DNA of 64,000 nucleotides from Variovorax gossypii. Lineage in GTDB: Bacteria; Pseudomonadota; Gammaproteobacteria; Burkholderiales; Burkholderiaceae_C. The translations under genes were made by a program, and so were the position numbers. The notes under the pieces were generated by a model. It saw only the letters and a list, made by a program, of their open reading frames with translations. It was not told the origin of the DNA and searched no databases. Below, one piece after another: positions 15,623-25,439 of this stretch. The stretch's first letter is position 1, and the number at the start of each line of letters is the position of its first letter. The DNA is taken from the NCBI RefSeq assembly GCF_003965815.1, contig NZ_RXOE01000003.1, positions 342,941 to 406,940 on the forward strand, written 5' to 3'.

Positions 15623-17356
15623 ATGAAGCGACGCGTGGCCATCGTCGGCGCGGGGCAATCCGGCATGCAGCTCGCGCTGGGACTGCAGCGTGCCGGGCAT
15701 GAGGTGACGGTCTTCTCGAATCGCGCCCCGCGCGAGATCTTCGAGGGGCCGGTGATGTCCAGCCAGTGCATGTTCGAGACAGCGCTGCAGACCGAGCGCG
15801 AACTGGAGCTGGACTGGTGGGCCGACGAATGCCCGCCGGTGCAGGGCATCGGCATGGCGGTGCGCAATCCGGAAGGGGGCAAGGCCATCGAATGGAGCGC
15901 GATGCTGGACGGCCCCGCCCGGTCGGTGGACCAGCGGCTCAAGATACCCGCCTGGATGGCCGAGTTCGAGAAGCGCGGCGGCACCCTGGTGCTGCAGGAC
16001 GTGGGGATCGACGAGCTGGAAGCCTGCGCGCGCTCGCACGAGCTCGTGGTCGTCGCGAGCGGCAAGGGCGAGATCTCGAGGCTCTTCGAGCGCGACGAGG
16101 CGCGGTCTCCTTACGACAAGCCGCAGCGCGCGCTGGCGCTGACCTATGTGAAGGGCATGAAGCCGCGCGAGCCTCATTCGGCCGTGTGCTTCAACCTGAT
16201 CCCCGGCGTGGGCGAATACTTCGTGTTCCCCGCGCTGACCACCACGGGCCCCTGCGAGATCATGGTGTTCGAAGGCGTGCCCGGCGGCCCGATGGATTGC
16301 TGGGAGGACGTGAAGACGCCGCAGGAGCATCTGGCGCGCAGCAAGCGGATCCTCGAAACCTTCCTGCCTTGGGAAGCCGAGCGCTGCAGGGATATCGAGC
16401 TCACCGACGACAACGGCATCCTCTCGGGCCGTTTCACGCCGGTGGTGCGCAAGCCGGTGGCGACGCTGCCCTCGGGGCGCAAGGTGCTGGGCCTGGCCGA
16501 TGCGATCGTGCTCAACGACCCGATCACGGGGCAAGGCTCCAACAACGCCGCCAAGTGCGCCGACATCTACCTGAAGCGCATCCTCGAGAACGTCGACGCG
16601 CCCTTCGACGCCGAATGGATGCAGCAGACCTTCGACCGCTACTGGGAAGGCTACGCCCGCTGGGCCACGGACTGGACCAACAGCCTGCTCGCCCCGCCCC
16701 GGCCCCACCTGCAGAAGCTGCTGCAGAGCGCCACCCACATGCCCGCGGTGGCGAGCACCATCGTGAACGGCTTCGACGACCCGCGCGCGTTCGCGCCCTG
16801 GTGGTTCGACGCCGCGCAGGCCGACCGCTTCCTGGAGGACCGGGCGCGCGAGGCGGCCGTCGACCGCTTCGACCGGCGCGACTTCCGCAGGGCGCTCGGG
16901 CAGTTCAGCACCGGCGTCACCGTCATCACGACGCGGGCCATCGACGGCCGCCGCGTGGGCATGACCGCCAACTCGTTCTCCTCGGTCTCGCTCGATCCGC
17001 CGCTGGTGCTGTGGAGCCTGGCGCGGCAGGCGCCGAGCGTGGCCGACTTCACCGGCGCCAGCCACTTCGCGATCAACGTGCTGGCGGCGAACCAGCATCA
17101 CCTGTCACGGCAGTTCTCCACGCCGCAGCCGGACAAGTTCGGTGGGGTCGACTGCTGCGAGGGCACGGCCGGCGTGCCGCTGCTCAACGGCGTCATCGCC
17201 CGCTTCGTGTGCCGCAACGTGAGGCAGTACGACGGCGGCGACCACCTCATCTTCATCGGCGAGGTCGAGCGCTACGAGCGCTTCGACGGCGAGCCGCTGG
17301 TCTTTCACTCGGGCTACTACCAGGTGACTACGCGGCACCCGGAGTGCGTGCAATGA
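15623..17356 (+). CDS. styA2B: StyA2B: monooxygenase fused to flavin reductase
   Basis: 577 residues with two domains. Residues 1-about 410 are a StyA-type FAD monooxygenase (GAGQSG, SSQCMFETALQTEREL, LNDPITGQGSNNAAKC), very close to StyA1. From about 416 a flavin reductase of the StyB/HpaC family begins (FDRRDFRRALGQFSTGVTVITT, GMTANSFSSVSLDPPLV, HFAINVLAANQ). The fused reductase makes reduced FAD from NADH and can feed both oxygenase domains. No frameshift or stop separates the halves, so the fusion is genuine. It lies 19 bp after styA1. Confidence 0.9.
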   Translation: MKRRVAIVGAGQSGMQLALGLQRAGHEVTVFSNRAPREIFEGPVMSSQCMFETALQTERELELDWWADECPPVQGIGMAVRNPEGGKAIEWSAMLDGPARSVDQRLKIPAWMAEFEKRGGTLVLQDVGIDELEACARSHELVVVASGKGEISRLFERDEARSPYDKPQRALALTYVKGMKPREPHSAVCFNLIPGVGEYFVFPALTTTGPCEIMVFEGVPGGPMDCWEDVKTPQEHLARSKRILETFLPWEAERCRDIELTDDNGILSGRFTPVVRKPVATLPSGRKVLGLADAIVLNDPITGQGSNNAAKCADIYLKRILENVDAPFDAEWMQQTFDRYWEGYARWATDWTNSLLAPPRPHLQKLLQSATHMPAVASTIVNGFDDPRAFAPWWFDAAQADRFLEDRAREAAVDRFDRRDFRRALGQFSTGVTVITTRAIDGRRVGMTANSFSSVSLDPPLVLWSLARQAPSVADFTGASHFAINVLAANQHHLSRQFSTPQPDKFGGVDCCEGTAGVPLLNGVIARFVCRNVRQYDGGDHLIFIGEVERYERFDGEPLVFHSGYYQVTTRHPECVQ

Positions 17357-17399
17357 GCGCGCAGCCTGAACCACTCACCCAATGAACGGAGCAATTCAC

Positions 17400-18635
17400 A
17401 TGCAGCAAAAAGCCACCGACACCACGCGGCAGGTCCGCATCCAGGCCACCGATGGAAGCGGCAGCTTCAGCGGCTATCTCGCCGTGCCGCGCTCGGGCAC
17501 CGGCCCGGGGTTGGTGCTGGCGCAGGAGATCTTCGGCGTGAACGCCACGATGCGCGAGGTGGCCGACTACTACGCCGAAGAGGGCTACGTGGTGCTCGTG
17601 CCCGACCTGTTTTGGCGGCAGGAGCCCGGCGTGCAGCTCGGCTACTCGCCGGAAGACTGGCAGCGCGCCTTCGCCCTCTACCAGGGCTTCGACGAAGCCA
17701 AGGGCATGGAGGACATGCAGGCGTCCATCACCGCCTTGCGCCAGCGGCCCGAAGTGCAGGACGCCAAGGTCGGCGTGCTCGGCTTCTGCCTGGGCGGCAA
17801 GCTCGCCTACCTCAGCGCCTGCCGCACCGACGCCGACGTCGCCGTCGGTTACTACGGCGTGGGCATCGACGCCGCCCTCGACGAAGCCGACAACATCAAG
17901 CGCCCCCTCACGCTGCACATCGCCGAGCTCGACAAGTTCTGCCCGCCCGAGGCGCGCGAGCGCATCGTCGCGGCACTCAAGGGACGCCCCGGCGTTTCGC
18001 TGCACGTGTACCCGGGCATGGACCACGCCTTCGCCCGCCTGGGCGGCGAGCACTTCCACAAGCCCTCGGCCCTGATGGCCCACGAGCGCAGCATCGCCAC
18101 GCTGAAGGGCGCCATCGGCCCGCACTACGACCTGCCCGCGCTTTGGGACAAGCACTGCGAGTACGAGTTCGGCACCCGCAACGTCGACGACACCATGTCC
18201 ACCATGGTGGCCGAGCCCTACGTCAACCACATCCCGACCATGACCGGCGGGGTGGGCTACAAGGCGCTGCACGCGTTCTATACGAACCACTTCGTCAACA
18301 GCAACCCGCCCGACACCTCGCTGGTGCCGATCTCGCGCACGGTGGGCGCCACGCAGGTGGTCGACGAGATGCTGTTCTGCTTCACCCACACCACCGAGAT
18401 CCCGTGGATGCTGCCGGGCGTGGCACCGACCGGAAAGCGCGTGGAGATCCCGCTGCTGGCGGTCATCAAGTTCCGCGGCGACAAGCTCTATCACGAGCAC
18501 ATCTACTGGGACCAGGCCAGCGTGCTGGTGCAGGTGGGGCTGCTCGATGCGAAGCTGCTGCCGGTGGCGGGCGTCGAGACGGCACGCAAGCTGCTGGACG
18601 AGACGCTGCCTTCGAATACGCTGATGAAGCAGTAG
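17400..18635 (+). CDS. Dienelactone hydrolase fused to a SnoaL/NTF2-like domain
   Basis: 411 residues. Residues about 1-240 are a dienelactone hydrolase-type alpha/beta hydrolase with nucleophile elbow GFCLGG, acid Asp in AELDKFCPP and His in PGMDHAF, which is the Cys-Asp-His triad of carboxymethylenebutenolidase. Residues about 250-400 form an NTF2/SnoaL-like cone (TMVAEPYVNHIPTMTGG ... YHEHIYWDQAS). ATG 17400 was preferred because GGAG at 17388-17391 precedes it; an in-frame ATG at 17382 has no ribosome site. As last gene of the StyA operon it probably handles the ring-opened or lactone intermediate. The precise reaction is unknown. Confidence 0.8.
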   Translation: MQQKATDTTRQVRIQATDGSGSFSGYLAVPRSGTGPGLVLAQEIFGVNATMREVADYYAEEGYVVLVPDLFWRQEPGVQLGYSPEDWQRAFALYQGFDEAKGMEDMQASITALRQRPEVQDAKVGVLGFCLGGKLAYLSACRTDADVAVGYYGVGIDAALDEADNIKRPLTLHIAELDKFCPPEARERIVAALKGRPGVSLHVYPGMDHAFARLGGEHFHKPSALMAHERSIATLKGAIGPHYDLPALWDKHCEYEFGTRNVDDTMSTMVAEPYVNHIPTMTGGVGYKALHAFYTNHFVNSNPPDTSLVPISRTVGATQVVDEMLFCFTHTTEIPWMLPGVAPTGKRVEIPLLAVIKFRGDKLYHEHIYWDQASVLVQVGLLDAKLLPVAGVETARKLLDETLPSNTLMKQ

Positions 18636-18659
18636 GGCAGAGGCTGAAGCCCTGAGGGC

Positions 18660-19577
18660 TCAGCCCGAAGCCTTCACCGCGTCGACCAGGAAGCGCACGA
18701 AGGCCCTTGCCGCATCGGGCAGCGACCGGCCCGCCATGGTTTCGATGGCGAGGTGCCGCTCGTGCATCTCGCGGTCCTTCAGGGGAATGGCGACCAGCGC
18801 CTTGCTCTGCAGCAGCGTGCGGATCGACAGCGGGCCGTAGAAGGCGATACTGCCGCCGCCAGCCGCCGCGAAGCTCAGCAGCGAATTCGCGTGGTTGCTG
18901 GACATGGCCAACTCGTAGCGCAGCTCCTGCCGCGAGCAGCTGGCATCGAGCAGCCGGCGGATGGAGCTGTCTTCCTGCGGCAGCCCTAGCGGATACGCCA
19001 CCACCTGTCGAAGCGACAGCTGCCGCTGCTGCGCGAGCGGATGGTCCATGGCCATCACGGCGAGGATGGGGCTCGGGTGCCGCAGCTCGACCTCGACGCC
19101 CGGTTCGGGCAAGGCGGCCAGGGTGATGCCGACGTCGGCTTCGCCATCGCGCACCAGCCGAGAGATGTCGGCGGGCGCGCAGACCTCCAGGTGAAAGCGG
19201 ATGCCCGCGTGCTTGAGGCGGAACTGCGCGATCAGCCTGGGAATGAAGTCGAAGGCGAAGCCCTCGGTGCTCGCCACGCGCACGTGCCCGGTGCGCAGTC
19301 CGCGCAGGCCGGCGATGTCGTTGGCGACGCGCTCGATGTCCTGCTGCGCGCGCTTGGCGTGCGCGGCCAGCAGCTCACCGGCGGCGTTGGGCACCATGCC
19401 GCGCGCATGGCGCTCGAAGAGCAGCGTGTCGAGTTCGCGTTCCAGCCGCGCCACCTGCCGGCTCACGGCCGATGGCGCCACGTTGAGCTTGAGCGCGGCT
19501 TCCTTCACCGAACCGGTCTTCACGACCTCGAGGAAGTAGCGGACCGCGGGTTCCTGCAGGGCACGAGGCGACGGCAT
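18660..19577 (-). CDS. LysR-family regulator, divergent from a Bug protein
   Basis: 305 residues. The helix-turn-helix is VRYFLEVVKTGSVKEAALKLNVAPSAVSRQVARLERELDTLLFER (residues about 10-55), followed by a LysR substrate-binding domain. The start at 19577 gives a normal LysR N-terminus; the longer frame reaches the promoter of the divergent gene. It faces the Bug protein/amidase pair across 158 bp and probably controls it. It converges with the hydrolase gene; a short AGCCC-TGA-GGGCT hairpin (18648-18660) lies between them. Confidence 0.85.
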   Translation of the reverse strand: MPSPRALQEPAVRYFLEVVKTGSVKEAALKLNVAPSAVSRQVARLERELDTLLFERHARGMVPNAAGELLAAHAKRAQQDIERVANDIAGLRGLRTGHVRVASTEGFAFDFIPRLIAQFRLKHAGIRFHLEVCAPADISRLVRDGEADVGITLAALPEPGVEVELRHPSPILAVMAMDHPLAQQRQLSLRQVVAYPLGLPQEDSSIRRLLDASCSRQELRYELAMSSNHANSLLSFAAAGGGSIAFYGPLSIRTLLQSKALVAIPLKDREMHERHLAIETMAGRSLPDAARAFVRFLVDAVKASG

Positions 19578-19735
19578 GAATGGCTCCTGCGCGTGGGTGG
19601 AATGGATGCTGTCGATTGCCGATTCGGCAACGCAGAATTCTAAACATTGCGCTTGTGACACCGGCATGACGATCCTAGGATGAACTCGTTCGCACCTCGA
19701 ACCCCCGTCATCCAGTCGAAATTCCAGGAGTTCCG

Positions 19736-20728
19736 ATGAACCGTCTCCCGCTCGTGGCGCGCATGGCATTGCTTTGCTGCAGCCTTGGATTTGGCGCCGT
19801 GCCGCTGACTTCTCTTGCCGCCGAGACGGGCTTTCCCGCCCGGCCGGTCACGCTGGTGATTCCCTTCCCGCCCGGCGGCGCCACCGACGTCAACGGCCGC
19901 GTGATCGCGCAGCGGCTGGGCAAGGAGCTCGGGCAGCCGGTGGTGATCGAGAACCGCGGCGGCGCCGGCACGGTGGTCGGCGCGAGCTACGTGGCGAAGT
20001 CCGCGCCCGACGGCTACACGCTGCTGCTGAGTTCGGGCTCCACCTTCACCGTCAATCCGGCGATCCGCAGCAACCTGCCCTACGACCCGGTGAAGAGCTT
20101 CGAGCCGATCGGCATCGCCGGACGTGTCGCGCTGATCCTGCTGGCGAACAGCGAAGTGCCGGTGCAGACGGTCAAGCAGTTCGTCGAGTACGTGAAGGCC
20201 TCGCCCGGCAAGTATTCGTACGGCTCCTTCGGCACCGGCACCACCGCGCAGTTCGCGGGCGAAACCATGCTGCATGCCACCGGCCTGAAGATGACGCATG
20301 TGCCCTACAAGGGCAGCGCACCGGCCATGACCGACCTGATGGGCGGCCAGATCCCGTTCAGCATCGACACGGTGAGCGCGGCCGTCCCACAGCTCAAGAG
20401 CGGCAAGATCAAGGCCATCGCGCTGACCACCGCGCGGCGCTCGGCGCTGCTGCCCGACGTGCCCACCTTCGCCGAGAGCGGCTATGCCGAGGTCGACATG
20501 GATTCGTGGCTCATGCTGGCGGCACCGAAGGGCGTGCCCGCCGACGTGAAGGCCAGGCTGGAGAAGGCGCTGGCCGCGACGATCGCCGATCCGGAGACGA
20601 AGACCAAGCTGCTGGCCGCTGGCCTGGAGCCGAGCTACAGCAACGCCGCCGCGAGCGTCGAGCTGATCAACCGCGAATTGCCGATCATGCGTGCCGTCGC
20701 TGCGCGCGCCAACATCACCGCCGACTGA
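19736..20728 (+). CDS. TctC/Bug-type periplasmic binding protein
   Basis: 330 residues with a signal peptide (hydrophobic to about residue 28, LAAETGFPARPV after it). Family marks are FPARPVTLVIPFPPGGATDVNGR, GKELGQPVVIENRGGAG and ADGYTLL-like APDGYTLL. Bug proteins bind carboxylates or amides. No TctA/TctB membrane genes are nearby, so it is an orphan. Its TGA overlaps the ATG of the amidase, so the two are translationally coupled. The amidase suggests that the ligand is an amide, but this is inference. Confidence 0.88.
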   Translation: MNRLPLVARMALLCCSLGFGAVPLTSLAAETGFPARPVTLVIPFPPGGATDVNGRVIAQRLGKELGQPVVIENRGGAGTVVGASYVAKSAPDGYTLLLSSGSTFTVNPAIRSNLPYDPVKSFEPIGIAGRVALILLANSEVPVQTVKQFVEYVKASPGKYSYGSFGTGTTAQFAGETMLHATGLKMTHVPYKGSAPAMTDLMGGQIPFSIDTVSAAVPQLKSGKIKAIALTTARRSALLPDVPTFAESGYAEVDMDSWLMLAAPKGVPADVKARLEKALAATIADPETKTKLLAAGLEPSYSNAAASVELINRELPIMRAVAARANITAD

Positions 20729-22278
20729 TGAGCTTCACCAAAACCACGCACGACACCGCCACGGAGCTCGTCGAGAAATCCGCCGTCGAGCTGCGCCGCC
20801 TCATCGGCAGCAAGGAAGTCTCGCCCGTCGAACTGCTGGAGGCATGCATCGCGCGCATCGAGCGCGTGAACCCCTTCGTCAATGCGGTGACCGCCACCTG
20901 CTTCGAGCGCGCGCGTGCCGAGGCTCGCGAGGCGGAGAACGCCGTGATGCGCGGCGACACGCTCGGCCTGCTGCACGGCCTGCCGATGGGCGTGAAGGAC
21001 CTGGAGCCCACAGAGGGCCTGCTCACGACCTGGGGCTCGCCGATCTACCGCGACCATGTGCCCACGGAAGACATCGAACTCGTGGCCCGCCTGCGCCGCG
21101 CGGGCGCCATCGTCGCCGGCAAGACCAACGTGCCCGAGATGGGGGCGGGCGCCAATTCGCGCAACGACGTGTGGGGCGCCACCGGCAACCCCTTCAATCC
21201 GAACCTGAACGCAGGTGGCTCTTCCGGCGGCTCCGCGGCCGCGCTGGCCTGCGACATGCTGCCGGTGTGCACCGGCTCCGACACCGGCGGTTCGCTGCGC
21301 ATTCCCGCGGCCAAGTGCGGCGTGGTGGGCTTCAGGCCTTCGCCCGGCGTGGTGCCGAGCGTGCGCAAGCCTCTGGGCTGGACGCCCATCTCGGTCGTCG
21401 GGCCCATGGGCCGCACCGTGGAGGAAGCCTGCCTGCAACTGGCGGCATCCGCGGGCATGACTGCGGGCGATCCGCTGAGCTATCCGCTCGATCCGCTGTC
21501 CTTCCTCGTGCCGCAGCGCGTCGACCTCGGCAGGCTGCGCGTGGCGTGGACCGAAGACTTCGGCACCTGCGCAGTGGACAACGACATCCGCGCCACCTTC
21601 CGCCGGAAGATCGAAGCCATGCGGCACCTGTTCGTCCGCTGCGACGAGGTCAGCTTCGACATGGGCGAGGCGCACCGCTGCTTCGACGTGCTGCGCGCTG
21701 AGGCCTTCGTCGCAGGGATGCAGGCGGCCTACGAACGCGACCCCGAAAGCCTGGGCCCCAACCCGCGCGCCAACTACGAGATGGGCGCGAAGATGAGCCT
21801 GCTCGACAGCGCCTGGGCGCAGGCCGAGCAGACGCGGCTTCTCAAGCGCTTCCAGCCGACCTTCGCCGACTACGACCTGGTGCTGTCGCCGACCACGCCG
21901 GTCTCGCCGTTCCCGTGGACGCAGCTGTACGCCGCAACCATCAACGGCGAGCCGCAGGCCAACTACTACCGCTGGCTCGCACTGACCTACGTGGTCACGC
22001 TGACCACGCACCCGGCCATCTCGCTGCCCTGCGGCGTCGACCACGCGGGCATGCCCTTCGGGCTGCAGATCGTCGGCGGCTTCAGGGCCGACCACCAGCT
22101 GCTGGGCGCGGCGCATGCGATGGAGGCGGCGTTCGCACCCGACCCGCGCCTGTGCCGGCCGATTCCCGACCTGAGCGCGTTGCGCGCGGCAGAACCGGCG
22201 CTGAAGTCGATCGTGAAGACGCCGCCCGTCTTCGGCGACAGTCGCCTCGCCGCGTCCGAAGCCGTGTCGGCCGTCTGA
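20728..22278 (+). CDS. Amidase-signature-family hydrolase
   Basis: 516 residues. The Ser-Ser-Lys triad is intact: Lys90 in GVKDLEP, Ser165 in GGSSGGSA and Ser189 in SDTGGS, with the same spacing as in well-studied amidase-signature enzymes. It hydrolyses a C-N amide bond; the leaving group and acyl part cannot be told. No signal peptide is present, so it is cytosolic. The ATG overlaps the TGA of the upstream Bug gene. The C-terminal end converges with the ScfR regulator. Confidence 0.88.
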   Translation: MSFTKTTHDTATELVEKSAVELRRLIGSKEVSPVELLEACIARIERVNPFVNAVTATCFERARAEAREAENAVMRGDTLGLLHGLPMGVKDLEPTEGLLTTWGSPIYRDHVPTEDIELVARLRRAGAIVAGKTNVPEMGAGANSRNDVWGATGNPFNPNLNAGGSSGGSAAALACDMLPVCTGSDTGGSLRIPAAKCGVVGFRPSPGVVPSVRKPLGWTPISVVGPMGRTVEEACLQLAASAGMTAGDPLSYPLDPLSFLVPQRVDLGRLRVAWTEDFGTCAVDNDIRATFRRKIEAMRHLFVRCDEVSFDMGEAHRCFDVLRAEAFVAGMQAAYERDPESLGPNPRANYEMGAKMSLLDSAWAQAEQTRLLKRFQPTFADYDLVLSPTTPVSPFPWTQLYAATINGEPQANYYRWLALTYVVTLTTHPAISLPCGVDHAGMPFGLQIVGGFRADHQLLGAAHAMEAAFAPDPRLCRPIPDLSALRAAEPALKSIVKTPPVFGDSRLAASEAVSAV

Positions 22279-22283
22279 GGCGG

Positions 22284-22313
22284 CGCCCTACGCGTCCGCC
22301 ACCGCGTAGGGCG
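22284..22313. terminator. Strong hairpin between amidase and ScfR genes
   Basis: A perfect 11-bp stem, CGCCCTACGCG (22284-22294) with CGCGTAGGGCG (22303-22313), encloses an 8-nt loop. It overlaps the last codons of the minus-strand regulator and begins 5 bp after the amidase stop. There is no T-run on either side, so it may slow polymerase or protect 3' ends rather than be a classical terminator. Confidence 0.5.
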
Positions 22314-23709
22314 TGAACCTGCTTTCGTTCTCGTTCACGTCCAGCGCCCGCCCGATGAACGGGAACGCCCGCTGGGGGCAGGCCGTGCGCTCGCACACCT
22401 TGCAGCCCATGCCGATGGGCGTGGGCACCTCCTGGTCGGCCAGGTCGAGGCCCTTGGAATAGATCAGGCGCGGCGCGTGGCGGATGTCGCAGCCCAGGCC
22501 GATCGCGAAGGTCTTGCTGGGCGAGTCGAAGCCGCGCTGCCCGTGCGACACCGTGCGCGCCACCCACAGGTAGGTGCGTCCGTCGGGCATGCGCGCGAGC
22601 TGCCTCAGCACGCGACCGGGCTGCGCGAAGGCCTCGTACACGTTCCACAGCGGGCAGGTGCCGCCGGTCTTCGAGAAGTGGAAGTGCGTGGCCGACTGCC
22701 GCTTCGAGATGTTGCCCGCGCGGTCCACCCGGATGAAGAAGAAGGGCACGCCGGGCGCGCCGGGCCGCTGCATGGAGCTCAGGCGATGGCAGACCGTCTC
22801 GAAGCCCACGCCGAAGCGGCGCCCCAGCAGGTCGATGTCGTAGCGCAGGCTTTCCGCGGCTTTCAGGAAGAGTTCGTACGGCAGCAACACCGCGCTGGCG
22901 AAATAGTTCGCCAGCCCTATGCGGGCCAGCGCATGCGTCGGGGCGTCGTCGAAGCCGGCGCCTTCCAGCAATGACTCGATCAGCCGCGTCTGCTCCAGCA
23001 GCGCCAGCTGGGTCGCGAGCTGGAACGACTGCTGGCCCGGCTCCAGGCCGCCCGACAGGCGCAGCACGCGGCTGGCGGGGTCGTAGCGGCGCTGGCTGTC
23101 GATGGCGTCGTCTTCGGTGGGCACCACGCGCACGCCGTGCTGCTCCAGCAGCCGCTGCTGCAGCCATTCGGACAGCGGCCCGCCGTGGCCGCGCGCTTCT
23201 TCCGCGAGCCTTTCCGCCCGCAGGTCCAGCTCCTCGAAGTGGTTCTGGTGGGCGAAGAAGAAGTCGCGCACGGCCTCGAAGGGCATGGGGCGCGCGCTCG
23301 TGAGCTCGCCGCGTCCGTCGCCGAGTCCGGCGGCCATGATCTCGAGCCGCTCCATGGCTTCCTGGTGGCGGTGGTGCAGTGCGAGCAATGCGCGCGCCAC
23401 CGCCGGCATCTGCGAGGCGACTTCGCGCAGCTCGGGCAGCGCGACGGCTTCTCCGCCGGGGTTGTCGGCCAGCGCGTCGCGCATGCTCGAGACGAGGCGG
23501 GCTTCCTCGTCCTCGGAGAACTGCTGCACGTCGATGCCCAGCGTGCGGCTGATCTTCAGCAGCACGGCCACGGTCAGCGGCCGCTGGTTCTGTTCGATCT
23601 GGTTGAGGTAGCTGGGCGAGAGCCCGAGCGCCTGGGCCAGCGCCACCTGCGTCATGCCGCGCTCCGCGCGCAGCTTGCGCAGGCGCACGCCCATGAATGT
23701 CTTGCTCAT
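22288..23709 (-). CDS. ScfR/RamB-type short-chain acyl-CoA-responsive regulator
   Basis: 473 residues. The N-terminal XRE helix-turn-helix is [35 protein letters not shown] middle region resembles the IrrE/ImmA fold without its zinc HExxH. The C-terminal ScfR domain has conserved [18 protein letters not shown] and a cysteine group [13 protein letters not shown] that could bind a metal or cluster. Such proteins (RamB, ScfR) control propionate, acetate and glyoxylate genes. Start 23709 puts the helix-turn-helix at the N-terminus. It is divergent from the methylcitrate operon and almost certainly its regulator, taking the place usually held by PrpR. Confidence 0.88.
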   Translation of the reverse strand: MSKTFMGVRLRKLRAERGMTQVALAQALGLSPSYLNQIEQNQRPLTVAVLLKISRTLGIDVQQFSEDEEARLVSSMRDALADNPGGEAVALPELREVASQMPAVARALLALHHRHQEAMERLEIMAAGLGDGRGELTSARPMPFEAVRDFFFAHQNHFEELDLRAERLAEEARGHGGPLSEWLQQRLLEQHGVRVVPTEDDAIDSQRRYDPASRVLRLSGGLEPGQQSFQLATQLALLEQTRLIESLLEGAGFDDAPTHALARIGLANYFASAVLLPYELFLKAAESLRYDIDLLGRRFGVGFETVCHRLSSMQRPGAPGVPFFFIRVDRAGNISKRQSATHFHFSKTGGTCPLWNVYEAFAQPGRVLRQLARMPDGRTYLWVARTVSHGQRGFDSPSKTFAIGLGCDIRHAPRLIYSKGLDLADQEVPTPIGMGCKVCERTACPQRAFPFIGRALDVNENESRFTPYAVADA

Positions 23710-23727
23710 CGTGCGGCTCCTGGCGTA

Positions 23728-23820
23728 TTTGCAATATTCGCAAATATCGCGTTTTCCATTCGCAATGATTGGCTGTTTCAGTCCTTCATTATGGCCACGC
23801 ATTTGCGTAAATTGCGAATC
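23728..23820. promoter_or_regulatory. Probable ScfR operators in the prp divergent region
   Basis: The 112-bp divergent region carries a dyad TTTGC-N7-GCAAA (23728-23744), an ATTCGCAA copy just upstream of 23765, and TTTGCG...TTGCGAA (23802-23818). RamB-type proteins recognise TTTGCAAA-like sequences, so these repeated (T)TTGC/GCAA(A) units are good operator candidates for the regulator that reads away from them. Confidence 0.6.
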
Positions 23821-23821
23821 C

Positions 23822-24223
23822 ATGACAAACCAGAACGAGGCGGTCGAGCTCACGGAAATCGTGTTTCCCGAGCACGCCAACCACTACGGCACGCTCTTCG
23901 GCGGCAACGCGCTGATGCTGATGTCCAAGGCGGCCTTCCTGTGCGCGCGGGCGTTCGCGAAGTCCGACGTGGTAATGGCCCGTTGCGGCGACGCGCAGTT
24001 CCTCGCGCCCGTGCCGGTGGGCAACGTGCTGCATCTGCGCGGCTGGATCAGCCGCGTCGGCCGCAGCTCGCTGACGGTCTGCGTGAGCGGCACCGCGCAG
24101 CAGCTCGGGCGCGAGCCGCGGGCGGTGCTGCGGTCCTGGTTCGAGATGGTCGCCGTCGACGGCAACGGCCGGCCCGCGCGCATTCCCGGCGCCTACCTGC
24201 ATCGAGAGAAGGAAGAAGCATGA
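23822..24223 (+). CDS. Acyl-CoA thioesterase, hotdog fold (YciA/BACH type)
   Basis: 133 residues, a single hotdog domain. [25 protein letters not shown] is the acyl-CoA hydrolase signature, with the helix containing the GG turn. It probably trims short-chain acyl-CoA such as propionyl-CoA or methylmalonyl-type esters, returning CoA. It is the first gene of the methylcitrate operon and its TGA overlaps the prpC ATG. Start 23822 follows the operator region closely, leaving a short leader. Confidence 0.8.
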   Translation: MTNQNEAVELTEIVFPEHANHYGTLFGGNALMLMSKAAFLCARAFAKSDVVMARCGDAQFLAPVPVGNVLHLRGWISRVGRSSLTVCVSGTAQQLGREPRAVLRSWFEMVAVDGNGRPARIPGAYLHREKEEA

Positions 24224-25383
24224 ACGACATCGCAACCCCCACGGCTCCCGGCTTCAAGCCCAAGAAATCCGTGGCCCTGTCCGGCGTGACGGCCGGCAAC
24301 ACCGCGCTGTGCACCGTCGGCCGTACCGGCAACGACCTGCACTACCGTGGCTACGACATCCTCGACATCGCCGAGGTCTGCGAGTTCGAGGAAATCGCGC
24401 ACCTGCTGGTGCACGGCAAGCTGCCCACCGCAGCGGAGCTGCGCGCCTACAAGGCCAAGCTGAAGTCGATGCGCGGCCTGCCCGCGAGCCTGAAGGAGGC
24501 GCTCGAGCAACTGCCCGCCGGCGCGCATCCGATGGACGTGATGCGCACGGGCGTCTCGTCGCTGGGCTGCATGCTTCCCGAGAAGGAAGACCACAACCTG
24601 CCGGGCGCACGCGACATCGCCGACCGGCTGATGGCTTCGCTCGGCTCGATGCTGCTGTACTGGTACCACTGGTCGACGCAGGGCAGGCGCATAGATGTCG
24701 AGACCGACGACGACTCCATCGGCGCGCACTTCCTGCACCTGCTGCACGGGCGCAAGCCTCCAGCGAGCTGGGAGCGCGCGATGCACACCTCGCTCAACCT
24801 CTACGCCGAGCACGAGTTCAATGCCTCGACCTTCACCGCGCGCGTGGTGGCGGGCACCGGCTCCGACATGTACTCGGCCGTCACCGGCGCCATCGGCGCG
24901 CTGCGCGGGCCCAAGCACGGCGGCGCCAACGAGGTGGCCTTCGAGGTCCAGAAGCGCTACGACTCGCCCGACGAGGCCGAAGCCGACATCCGCCGCCGGG
25001 TCGAGGCGAAGGAAGTCGTGATCGGCTTCGGCCACCCGGTCTACACCGTGAGCGACCCGCGCAACGTGGTCATCAAGGGCGTGGCGAAGTCGCTGTCGCA
25101 GGAGGCCGGCTCGACCAAGATGTTCGACATCGCCGAGCGGCTGGAGGGCGTGATGTGGGAGGCCAAGAAGATGTTTCCCAACCTCGACTGGTTCAGCGCC
25201 GTGAGCTATCACATGATGGGCGTGCCCACGGCGATGTTCACGCCGCTCTTCGTCATCGCGCGTACCTCGGGCTGGGCGGCGCACATCATCGAGCAGCGCG
25301 TCGACAACAAGATCATCCGGCCGAGCGCCAACTACACGGGCCCGGAAGACCTGAAGTTCGCGCCGATCCAGGATCGGAAGTAA
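24220..25383 (+). CDS. prpC: 2-Methylcitrate synthase
   Basis: 387 residues, citrate-synthase fold. Catalytic histidines lie in GPKHGGANE and GFGHPVY and the catalytic Asp in the C-terminal quarter, where [27 protein letters not shown] is typical of PrpC rather than GltA. It condenses propionyl-CoA with oxaloacetate to give 2-methylcitrate. The ATG overlaps the thioesterase stop by four bases. Context with acnD, prpF and prpB settles the assignment. Confidence 0.95.
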   Translation: MNDIATPTAPGFKPKKSVALSGVTAGNTALCTVGRTGNDLHYRGYDILDIAEVCEFEEIAHLLVHGKLPTAAELRAYKAKLKSMRGLPASLKEALEQLPAGAHPMDVMRTGVSSLGCMLPEKEDHNLPGARDIADRLMASLGSMLLYWYHWSTQGRRIDVETDDDSIGAHFLHLLHGRKPPASWERAMHTSLNLYAEHEFNASTFTARVVAGTGSDMYSAVTGAIGALRGPKHGGANEVAFEVQKRYDSPDEAEADIRRRVEAKEVVIGFGHPVYTVSDPRNVVIKGVAKSLSQEAGSTKMFDIAERLEGVMWEAKKMFPNLDWFSAVSYHMMGVPTAMFTPLFVIARTSGWAAHIIEQRVDNKIIRPSANYTGPEDLKFAPIQDRK

Positions 25384-25439
25384 AAAGCGAAGAAGAGACG
25401 AGACAAGCCAAGACGAAGAAGAGGCCCGAGCGCCGCCCC

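Noticed and set aside
12247..16065. Minus-strand frame of 1272 codons through the StyA genes
   Set aside because: Runs antisense to SDR and StyA1 and out of frame with the AraC gene; only the AraC protein in the other minus frame is real.
24220..25383. Housekeeping citrate synthase (gltA)
   Set aside because: Length, C-terminal motifs and linkage to acnD-prpF-prpB identify 2-methylcitrate synthase.
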